From Funneliformis mosseae (lineage: Eukaryota > Glomeromycota > Glomeromycetes > Glomerales > Glomeraceae), in the NCBI GenBank assembly GCA_910592005.1, contig CAJVPP010003765.1, forward strand, positions 1-10,811: a stretch of DNA of 10,811 nt, given 5' to 3'. Position 1 is the first letter of the stretch. Each line of letters starts with the position of its first letter. Made by a program: the position numbers and the translations under genes. This document shows positions 1 through 6,052 of the stretch, piece after piece. Below the pieces are notes generated by a model. That model did not search any database. It saw only the letters and a program-made list of their open reading frames with translations, and had not been told where the DNA came from.

Positions 1-120
1 ATATCAATTATATCAAATATGTCCGGTATATCAAATATATCAAATATGTCCGGTATATCAAATATATCAAATATGTCCGGTATATCAAATATATCAAATA
101 TATCAAATATGTCTGACATT
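1..120. repeat. 9-bp/27-bp minisatellite, cut by the left edge
   Basis: The stretch is built only of 9-bp words: ATATCAAAT (with one ATATCAATT variant) and ATGTCCGGT. Two copies of the first followed by one of the second make a 27-bp unit. The ATGTCCGGT word lies at 19-27, 46-54 and 73-81, exactly 27 bp apart. A variant, ATGTCTGAC, lies at 109-117 after one extra 9-bp word. The period is a multiple of three and the words contain few stops, so five of six frames are open. In the first forward frame it would read I-S-N / I-S-N / M-S-G and stop at TAG 121-123. On the reverse strand an ATG at 119-117 opens a D-I-F / P-D-I type repeat that runs off the window. I cannot tell whether either is translated; a non-coding minisatellite is equally possible. 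Confidence 0.9.
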
Positions 121-123
121 TAG

Positions 124-171
124 ATCTGCAATATGCTACGCCACGTTCGTCAATCCAATCCTGTTACAATA
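124..171. other. short unique spacer, relatively CpG-rich
   Basis: About 48 bp between the minisatellite and the hAT-like element. It contains three CpG sites close together (139-149), which is unusual for this window. If the reverse-strand frame starting at 119 is a gene, this would be its 5' untranslated or promoter region. No motif was recognised. Confidence 0.4.
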
Positions 172-179
172 CCTTTAAC
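172..179. repeat. target-site duplication, left copy
   Basis: CCTTTAAC directly abuts the left inverted repeat and is identical to 821-828. Eight bases is the duplication length made by hAT transposases. Confidence 0.85.
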
Positions 180-191
180 TAGAGGCCTGCA
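180..191 (+). repeat. left terminal inverted repeat of hAT-like element
   Basis: TAGAGGCCTGCA pairs with 809-820 except for one transition at the sixth base. Beyond 12 bp the two ends drift apart, which is normal for short hAT termini. Confidence 0.8.
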
Positions 192-220
192 ATGGGTCAG
201 GTCTAGTGCAAGAACCTAAC

Positions 221-230
221 TCAGATCTGA
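221..230. repeat. 10-bp perfect palindrome in left subterminal region
   Basis: TCAGATCTGA equals its own reverse complement. It lies 41 bp inside the left end of the hAT-like element and could be a subterminal binding site or chance. Confidence 0.4.
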
Positions 231-394
231 ATTTCAGATTAGATATAGCTGGCAAATATAAGTTTAGAATTTTTCAAACCAGATTCAGGTCAAGATACCA
301 GCCTGAATTTTTTTTATAATTTAGCAAAAATCATTATTTACAACTAATTTTAAAAATTGTGTGATATGTATATTTTAGTTTATTGATATTGTAA

Positions 395-597
395 AATTGT
401 TCAAAAATATCAGAAATATTAATACTAATCAAATTATTAGAAATTTTTCAACGCTAATCAAATTTATAAAATATATAAAGTCCTTATAGAAAAAAAATAT
501 TTATGACACTTTTGACACTAATACTGTAATTTGATTAATGCTGAGAAATTTCTAATCATTTGATTAGCACTGACATTTCTGATATTTTCAAAAAATT
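395..597. repeat. 69-bp inverted repeat forming a long hairpin
   Basis: Arms 395-463 and 529-597 are reverse complements at 57 of 69 positions with no gap, separated by a 65-bp loop. Of the 12 mismatches, 10 are transitions. The complementarity continues more weakly outward, so the 180-820 element is a foldback structure. If transcribed, it would make a long double-stranded stem that could feed small-RNA production; that role is inference. Confidence 0.9.
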
Positions 598-705
598 AGT
601 AACAATAATTAAAATTTACATATTTTGTAACTTTTGTAATTAAAATTTAGCTGCTACTGATTGTATTGCTAATAATTATAATTAAATCTAGGCTAAGCTA
701 GGCTG

Positions 706-761
706 GGCTGGCATTTTAATACACAAATTTAGTTTAAGCCAAATCAGGCTGGCATTTTAAT
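706..761 (+). repeat. 15-bp direct repeat, two copies
   Basis: GGCTGGCATTTTAAT occurs at 706-720 and 747-761, 41 bp apart, in the right subterminal region of the hAT-like element. Repeated subterminal words are usual transposase-binding sites in hAT elements; binding here is inference. Confidence 0.7.
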
Positions 762-808
762 TCTTAGCTTAAAGTCTAGGCTAGACTAAGCTTAAAAATT
801 TAGACTTA

Positions 809-820
809 TGCAGGTCTCTA
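809..820 (-). repeat. right terminal inverted repeat of hAT-like element
   Basis: TGCAGGTCTCTA is the reverse complement of the left end with one transition. Just inside it, 775-795 holds CTAGGCT/CTAGAC words including the near-palindrome GTCTAGGCTAGAC. Confidence 0.8.
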
Positions 821-828
821 CCTTTAAC
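821..828. repeat. target-site duplication, right copy
   Basis: CCTTTAAC directly abuts the right inverted repeat and is identical to 172-179. The lack of mismatches suggests the insertion is not very old compared with the decay of the Tigger transposase, although eight bases is little evidence. Confidence 0.85.
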
Positions 829-890
829 TATCAATCAGACAAAACTTAAGTTGAATTTTATTAATTAACTAGACAACTTTTTAAATAATA

Positions 891-909
891 CAGTCAACTC
901 TCTATAAAT
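891..909 (+). repeat. 5' terminal inverted repeat of Tigger
   Basis: CAGTCAACTCTCTATAAAT, identical over 19 bp to the reverse complement of 3448-3466. Similarity continues imperfectly for about 10 bp more. The flanking TA is at 889-890. Confidence 0.95.
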
Positions 910-945
910 ACACTCTCTATAAATACACACCCTCTATAATTGCAC
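897..945 (+). repeat. three tandem subterminal repeats at Tigger 5' end
   Basis: ACTCTCTATAAATACAC occurs at 897-913 and again at 912-928, followed by a diverged copy, ACCCTCTATAATTGCAC, at 929-945. The first copy overlaps the terminal inverted repeat. Such arrays are plausible transposase-binding sites. Further ATGCAT-containing words (CTAAATGCATAC) lie at 979-990 and 1049-1060. Confidence 0.8.
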
Positions 946-1511
946 CCTTTAGCCCAGTCCCTAGTTCAGGACATAATGCTAAATGCATACCCTTTCTATT
1001 CACACTATGCAATGATTTTTTGATCTGGCTTATATTAAAGTATATTATCTAAATGCATACACATAACATTTACATGACTTTGCAATAATAAAATATCTAA
1101 TTGATATTTGTCTTACAAATAAAAAGCCACATTTTTTTTCTTTCATACTCCAATTTCTTTGATGAATGTGTCGTTATATCATTGTATTCTTGTATTCACC
1201 TTCCTTTACCCTTTCCATATTTTAGCTGTATATTTTAGCTGTTAGGTTTTAAATAAAATTTAATAAATATGAGTTTAAAAAAACTTATTTTTCAAAATTT
1301 AGTTTTAAAAAGTAAAAAAAACCTTCGCCTTTTTTAATAATTCTATAAAACTAAATATTTATTAGATGTATTTTTTAAAAGAGGCTGCACAAAATTCTAT
1401 AATGAAAAATCTTTTTTTTTTATTTAAATTAATATTGTGATACTATATTAAGAATATACTTATCGTAATTTTCATCTTAAAATCCATCACGTCGCATAAT
1501 TTTTTTCTAAC
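946..1511 (+). other. Tigger 5' leader, no gene seen
   Basis: About 570 bp between the subterminal repeats and the transposase start. It is AT-rich with long A and T runs, several ATGCAT words and many stops in all frames. It presumably holds the transposase promoter, but no TATA box or start site can be singled out in such AT-rich sequence. An in-frame TAA at 1497-1499 closes the frame just upstream of the ATG. Confidence 0.5.
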
Positions 1512-2060
1512 ATGTTATCTTCTAAAAAAAAAAGTAACACTTTCAAACTCTCAAAAATATGAATTTTGTTTATATGCTGATAAAAATAAGAAAACCCAAA
1601 CTGAATATATAGATTGGATTAAAGAAAAGTGAGGTGTTAGAGTTAATGAATCTACTATAATGCGAATTTTACAAAGTAAAAATAAATGACTTATCACAGA
1701 ACTTACTCAACCAGAAAAAATGCGTCATAAATCTGTTACTTTTCCTGAATTAAAACTTGCTCTTAAAGAGTTTGTGCTAAATTATCAATATCGAATGATT
1801 TTAAGTAATGCATTATTAATTGAAAAAGTAAAATTATTGGTAAATAGATTAGAAATTCCTGAAGATACCTTGAAATTTTTCTCCGGATGGCTTCAAGGTT
1901 TTAAGAAATATAATGGAATTCACTAAGAAAAACTTTAAGGAGAAGCAGCATCTATTGACCAAAATATTGTTACTGAAGCTTTACTATTATTGCATAGTAA
2001 ATGTGCTGAATATTTTCTTAAATGAATTTATAATATGGATAAAACAGGTCTTTTTTATCG

Positions 2061-2125
2061 ATATGTATTTTTTTTTTATATTTTATTTAATATAATATTA
2101 ATATTAATGTAAATATTTTTTATAG
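2061..2125 (+). other. intron 1 of transposase, mutated 5' splice site
   Basis: The 65-nt sequence ends in TTTTTTATAG. Joining CG (2059-2060) to A 2126 gives CGA TTA GAA CCA, restoring the conserved reading GLFYR-LEP of this family, so the intron borders are fixed by the protein. The donor then reads ATATGT where GTATGT is expected: a single G-to-A change of the invariant first base. Using the GT at 2065 instead would put the next exon out of frame. Confidence 0.75.
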
Positions 2126-2572
2126 ATTAGAACCAGATCAGACTTTAGCTACAAAACGTCTTTCTGAATGTAAAAAAAATAAGGAACATCTTTCTATTGC
2201 ATTATGTGCAAATGCTAATGAGTCACACAAATTATCTCCTTTAATTATTAGAAAATACGCGAAACTACGATGTTTTAAAAATGTTAATATTTCTAACTTT
2301 CTAATGATATATTGAAGTAATTCTAAAGCATGGATACTTACACATATTTTTCAAGAGTGGCTTCAGGAGTTTAATTATCTAATGGCTTGTAAATATAATG
2401 GACAACGTATTTTACTATTGTTAGATAATTGTTTAAGTCATAAATTACAAGGCTTAGTACTTTCACATGTTGAAGTTTATTTTTTACCTCCTAATACAAC
2501 TTCAAAATTACAACTTATAGATGCAGGAATTATTATGTCTTTTAAAAGACATTATCGTCATTTACATATCTG

Positions 2573-2642
2573 GTAAGTTTTAATATTTTTTATTTAAAAA
2601 AATTTTATTAAAAATAAATATTAATTTTTATATTAATTTTAG
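2573..2642 (+). other. intron 2 of transposase, intact splice sites
   Basis: The 70-nt intron has a strong GTAAGT donor and ends in ATTTTAG. Splicing joins TG to T and continues in frame as TGT TGG ATA CTA GAA CAA, matching the family's tail after the third catalytic aspartate. The interior is almost pure A and T. Confidence 0.85.
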
Positions 2643-2799
2643 TTGGATACTAGAACAAATTGAGGCTGATGAAGATATACGAGATTTAAAAATGGATGTT
2701 TTATAAGCAATCCGATATATTATTTAAAGTTGGGATGAAGTTACTATTAAAATAATTCAAAATTGTTGGTGTCATACTAAATTTTTTTTTTTAAATAAT

Positions 2800-2889
2800 G
2801 CTGATGATATTGATAATGCTGATGATATTAATAATACTGATGATATTGATAATACTGATGATATTGATAATACCAATGATATTGATGAA
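2800..2889 (+). repeat. 18-bp in-frame repeat, five units, in transposase tail
   Basis: Five 18-bp units encode A-D-D-I-D-N, A-D-D-I-N-N, T-D-D-I-D-N, T-D-D-I-D-N and T-N-D-I-D-E. The frame is kept through all units. An acidic, low-complexity C-terminal segment is common in pogo/Tigger transposases; here it has expanded by replication slippage. The last 98 codons after ATG 2953 are open and end at TAA 3247-3249. Confidence 0.9.
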
Positions 2890-3286
2890 AATGATAATCT
2901 AATACTTGATAAGCTTTATAATGCAATTAAAGCTCTTCATCTTCCTAATGCAATGGGAGTAAAAGAATTTCTTACAATTTCAGAAGAAGATATCATTTAT
3001 GAAATTCTTGAAGATGATCAAATAATTATAGAACTTGTAGATATTTTTAAATCAAATAGAGATGGTATTGAAAATTTGGATGATATAGATGATAATACAA
3101 AAATTCCAACTGTTAGTATTAAAGTAGCATTGAAAAGTTTAGAAAATATTCATACATTTTTATTTCAACAGGAAGATGCAAATGAATATATAAAATTAGT
3201 AGATAAAATTGAAAAATTTATTAAAAAGAAAAAAGCAAATACAATGTAACAAACTACTTTAGATTAATATTTTAACTAATTTGTTT

Positions 3287-3306
3287 AATAAAAGATTTAT
3301 AATAAA
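3287..3306 (+). promoter_or_regulatory. polyadenylation hexamers after transposase
   Basis: AATAAA stands at 3287-3292 and 3301-3306, about 38 and 52 nt past the stop codon, in a position fitting mRNA 3' end formation within the element. In DNA this AT-rich the hexamer also arises by chance. Confidence 0.45.
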
Positions 3307-3390
3307 ATTTATATTTTAATTATTTTAATTAAATTTTAATTATTTATTTTTTAATATTTATATTATAAAAATCCTTAAAAAAATATTTTT

Positions 3391-3420
3391 TTTATAAATG
3401 CATATCCTTTATAAATGCAC
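3391..3420 (+). repeat. subterminal TATAAATGCA words at Tigger 3' end
   Basis: TATAAATGCA occurs at 3393-3402 and 3410-3419 in the plus orientation. The terminal repeat holds the same word inverted (3444-3453, TGCATTTATA). They echo the TATAAATACA array at the 5' end, so both ends carry related binding-site-like words in different orientations. Confidence 0.65.
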
Positions 3421-3447
3421 GCTTATATTTAGTCCCAAGAGAGATGC

Positions 3448-3466
3448 ATTTATAGAGAGTTGACTG
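3448..3466 (-). repeat. 3' terminal inverted repeat of Tigger
   Basis: Reverse complement of the 5' repeat without a mismatch over 19 bp; the flanking TA is at 3467-3468. Confidence 0.95.
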
Positions 3467-3468
3467 TA

Positions 3469-5340
3469 AATTGATTTTTTATTCTATAATAGAAAAAAAT
3501 AATTTTAAGTAATTATCATAGCCTTTTATTTAAATTGATCTAAATATTAAAAATATAGAATTTTTATTCTTCATTCAATTACATATTACTTTCTGTTCTT
3601 AGAAAGAAAAATGTAATTAAAATATCAGATCTTACTATATTTAGTAAGTAATATATTAAGTACAATTCTTTAGAAACATTTTTAGTTTTTTTCATTTTAT
3701 ACTACTTTAAATCATTCAAGATAATTATCAATTGTTATAGATTTTACAACTATTTAGCTTATAAAATTATTATTATATAATAATAGTTGAAGAGATCTTT
3801 TAAAATCTTTAGAAAAGTAATTAAAATTATTAATTACTTCTTTTTTCTTTATTTTCATTTTATAAGAAATATTTTATTTTTAAATAAAAGAGTTTTTATG
3901 CAAAAATTTATAATAATCTTCTTCAAAATAAATCTTATTATGAATACATTAAATTGTTCTGTTATATCAGCTAAATTTACATATCATTCAAATTCCTTTT
4001 AAAATAATTAAATACAGTTTGATAATAAAATATTTGTCAATAACTCATATAAATTTTAAATATTTTTAATATAAGTAAAATTCAAATTTATAATATCTAT
4101 CTTATTATTACTAGTAAATGTTATTGATTTTTCTGACATAAAATATAAAATAAAAGCACTTTCATTAATTTTAGTATAATAACATAGTTGATATTAGTAA
4201 GTTAATTAGAAGAATATTTTTGAAATCTGTATTGATATTATATTTTCTGTTTAATAAACTTTTAGCTTTAGTTGTAAGATTCTTAACAAGATTTATTAGT
4301 TATTTTTCGAGATTAAAATCATCAAAATTAATAAAATAATGTATTTATGTTCATAACTAATAATAGCGATCTATTAAAAAACTAAATTATAAAAATGAAA
4401 AAGATCAAAATTCAACAAATTGTCATGAGATATTACCTTTAACTAATTAATCATAGGTAATATAACTTCTTTTTCAAGAAAATTATATTTTTTACTAGTT
4501 CAAATAATTTATTAGAAGTTTAAATTTATTAAAGGTTAAAATGTTATAAATAATGGTAAATTAAAAAATATTTAAAGTTACTAAAATTAGTAATATTAAC
4601 TTACTATAATTCCTTTTTTTCTCTTGAGAATATTTATCTCTTACTCATAATAATAATAGGCCAGATCTAATTATATAAATAATTACTTTTGAAATTAAAG
4701 AAAATAATCTTGATAAAGACTGAATCACTACAGAGAAAAATGCTCTTATCTTATTTTGATTAAGTTATGTATAAGAAAATATTACTAATAAATAAGTAGT
4801 GTGAGCTTAGCCTTATTATAATGATTAGAAAGATTTTGTAAGTAATTCTCTATCTTAAGGTTTTTAATAATAAAATTATAACAGTTAACACTATCAAGTT
4901 CTATTATTTTTTTAGAAAATTAATTATAAATAATGTTATTAAATTAAAGGAATAACTAAGATTTAGATATTATTTATAGTGTTATATTCTTCATATATAT
5001 TATAAAATATTAAAATAATACCAGCTGTTTAATAACATAACTGATCATTACTTATATTACAATTTTTTCTATATCTTTAACTGATTTATTTGTAATATTA
5101 TCTTTTATTTAATGTACTAATTTTTCTAAATCTAAAAAGTTAATACTATAAGAAAAAGCAATTAAGTATAGGCTAAAATTGTGATATAAAATTTTAAAAC
5201 ATAAGTGAATTTTATTACAACTAGAGGTTTCTAATATAATAGTTTTATTATTTCTTGAAAAACTTTCTATTACATACTTTTTAAAAGAATTATAATAAGT
5301 AACGCTTTTTTCACTTTCTTTAAAAAGTTTATGTAGAAAC
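3469..5340. other. extremely AT-rich tract, no gene recognised
   Basis: From just past the Tigger end the G+C content drops to about 10-20 % in counted lines. No start-to-stop frame is convincing. The longest (3787-4002 plus, and 5109-5342 minus, which enters this block) lack an ATG start and have the I/K/N/F/Y/L make-up that chance gives here. A modest hairpin lies at 3578-3617 (ATTACAT and CTTTCT stems). At 4648-4659 four stops in a row (TAA TAA TAA TAG) would be a Gln run if every C had become T, but this may be chance. Confidence 0.6.
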
Positions 5341-5640
5341 AAATTTAGTTATCTATTATCATCATGAAATTCTTCAACTTGAATTGATCAAGTTATCAAG
5401 TCTCTATTTGAAGTTACTAACTGTGACTTACTATGGCTAAGATATTAGGATCTGCCTAACTCTTAATTTAACCAAATCTACACATTAAACTTAAATAAAT
5501 CTATCAAGTATGAAAATTTAAAAGATGAAATTTTGAACAATTTAATTAAAATTCAGATGACAAACTCAATTACAAATAATGTGTAAGGATCATATTAGAT
5601 TATATGAAGACATAAAAAGGCAGAAAGATATAAATTTTAA
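5341..5640. other. higher-GC island within the AT-rich tract
   Basis: Line 5401-5460 has 21 G or C in 60, against roughly 6-10 in typical neighbouring lines. It contains a 7-bp hairpin, AACTTGA (5376-5382) and TCAAGTT (5388-5394). The plus frame that includes codon 5383-5385 shows 67 codons to 5583 with only two stops, TAG 5446 and TAA 5464. The last 39 codons (5467-5583) are open. It may be a remnant of an exon, a retroelement end or a younger insertion. I do not recognise the protein. Confidence 0.45.
5383..5583 (+). pseudogene. possible decayed coding remnant, unknown product
   Basis: Sixty-seven codons are interrupted only by TAG 5446-5448 and TAA 5464-5466, each of which could be a former Gln codon after one C-to-T change. 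The predicted text includes FEVTNCDLLWLRY and LKDEILNNLIKIQM, which is more varied than the surrounding chance frames. It lies in the higher-GC island. No family was recognised, and chance cannot be excluded: stops occur about every ten codons here. Confidence 0.25.
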
Positions 5641-5905
5641 ATGATTTTTTTATTAATATTGAAACTCAATTGTTAATCTATAAAAGAGTTAATTTACAAC
5701 ATAAGCAAAAAATCTATCTATTTATACAAAATTTCTTTTATCACAGCTAACTAATTACTATACTATAAACTAACTAATTTGGTAAATAAAATATAAGTAA
5801 AAATAAAAATACGTAAAATAATAAAAATACTAAATATAATAAATAATAATAATAAAAATTAAAATATTAAAAATAAGCATAACACTAAATATTTTTAGAC
5901 TTCAT
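5641..5905. other. AT-rich stretch, nothing recognised
   Basis: Mostly A, T and short AAT/ATA runs, for example at 5820-5870. TAACTAATT words recur near 5749 and 5771. No gene, tRNA or transposon end was identified. Confidence 0.5.
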
Positions 5906-6052
5906 TTAATTTGTAAAATTAGGATTATCATCAGTGTTTAAAAGATTCACAAAATTATGTAGATTCTTCGTATTTTCAGAATTTGTAAAATTCTTAGTAT
6001 TTTCAGAATTCTGAATTAGGAAATCATTATATATATATTCATGTAACTTCAT
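5906..6052 (-). CDS. doubtful small open frame, 48 residues
   Basis: ATG at 6052-6050 to TAA at 5908-5906 on the minus strand, with 48 codons. It begins MKLHEYIYND and contains a nine-residue repeat, NSENTKNFT followed by NSENTKNLH, made by the 27-bp duplication at 5963-6016. The composition is Asn-rich with Asp, Glu and Thr, slightly richer than most local frames. About six frames of this size are expected by chance in so AT-rich a tract, so it is probably not a gene. Confidence 0.15.
   Translation of the reverse strand: MKLHEYIYNDFLIQNSENTKNFTNSENTKNLHNFVNLLNTDDNPNFTN
5963..6016. repeat. 27-bp tandem duplication
   Basis: Two adjacent copies (5963-5989 and 5990-6016) share ATTCTT-GTATTTTCAGAATT with one difference (C or A) in the first 20 bases and diverge in the last seven. 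The period is a multiple of three, so frames stay aligned on either strand. Confidence 0.75.

Larger units (their letters stand above)
180..820. mobile_element. non-autonomous hAT-like foldback element, 641 bp
   Basis: The ends are inverted copies: TAGAGGCCTGCA at 180-191 and TGCAGGTCTCTA at 809-820 (11 of 12 bases pair). They are flanked by a perfect 8-bp direct repeat, CCTTTAAC, at 172-179 and 821-828. An 8-bp target duplication with termini of the YAGRG type is the signature of hAT transposons (family knowledge). No open frame of useful length lies inside, so it is non-autonomous, like a MITE but rather long. Most of the interior is self-complementary. The core arms are 395-463 and 529-597, and outer blocks such as CCAGCCTGA near 295-303 pair with TCAGGCTGG at 744-752. 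Subterminal regions are richer in G and C, with recurring CTAGGCT and CAGGTC words. The direct repeats would also allow a longer 10-bp flanking match, but the 8-bp reading gives symmetric ends. Confidence 0.85.
1512..3249 (+). pseudogene. Tigger/pogo-type DDE transposase, decayed
   Basis: Three exons (1512-2060, 2126-2572, 2643-3249) would give about 533 residues after correcting one extra base, a normal Tigger length. ATG 1512 has A at -3 and follows an in-frame TAA at 1497. Order: an N-terminal helix-turn-helix with TEYIDWIKEK and ESTIMRIL (about residues 30-60); a second CENP-B-like helix-turn-helix (about 70-135) ending GWLQGFKKYNGIH; then the DDE domain. Catalytic aspartates are visible in NMDKTG (GAT 2038), LLLLDNCLSH (GAT 2424) and LIDAGI (GAT 2520), about residues 176, 283 and 315. 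The acidic C-terminal tail carries a hexapeptide repeat. Lesions: a frameshift in the A run 1553-1557; stops TGA 1630, TGA 1687, TAA 1924, TAA 1936, TGA 2023, TGA 2313, TAA 2704, TAA 2725; and a lost splice donor at 2061. The stops fit former Trp, Gln or Arg codons. The usual E after the first D is K, and the usual QP before the third is QL. Confidence 0.92.
891..3466 (+). mobile_element. Tigger/pogo DNA transposon, full length, inactive
   Basis: The element is bounded by perfect 19-bp inverted repeats, CAGTCAACTCTCTATAAAT at 891-909 and its reverse complement at 3448-3466. TA stands immediately outside both ends (889-890 and 3467-3468), the target duplication of the Tc1/mariner superfamily. 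Length is 2,576 bp. It encodes one transposase on the plus strand (1512-3249) with a CENP-B-like DNA-binding half and a DDE_1-type catalytic half, which places it in the pogo/Tigger group. The leader before the start codon is long (about 620 bp) and the trailer is about 217 bp. Because the ends look intact, this copy could in principle be moved by a related active transposase, but its own gene is broken. Confidence 0.95.

Noticed and set aside
1913..2095. 60-codon plus-strand open frame
   Set aside because: It lies in another frame over the transposase and its first intron; it is hydrophobic and simple and has no family likeness. It is a shadow of the pseudogene.
1630..2315. TGA read as tryptophan (alternative genetic code)
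   Set aside because: TAA stops also interrupt the frame at Gln positions, TGG is used elsewhere in the same gene, and at least one TGA fits Arg better than Trp. Decay explains all of them.
3787..4002. 71-codon plus-strand open frame
   Set aside because: It starts at TTG, not ATG, and consists mainly of I, K, N, F and L. With about one stop per ten codons, a frame of this length is expected about once by chance in this tract.
5109..5342. 77-codon minus-strand open frame
   Set aside because: It starts at TTG and has no recognisable motif. Its length is near the chance limit for the composition, and the opposite strand partly overlaps the GC island. Kept only as a note.
5370..5770. Solo long terminal repeat
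   Set aside because: There is a TATA-like word and a GC rise, but no TG...CA ends, no flanking duplication and no second copy in the window.
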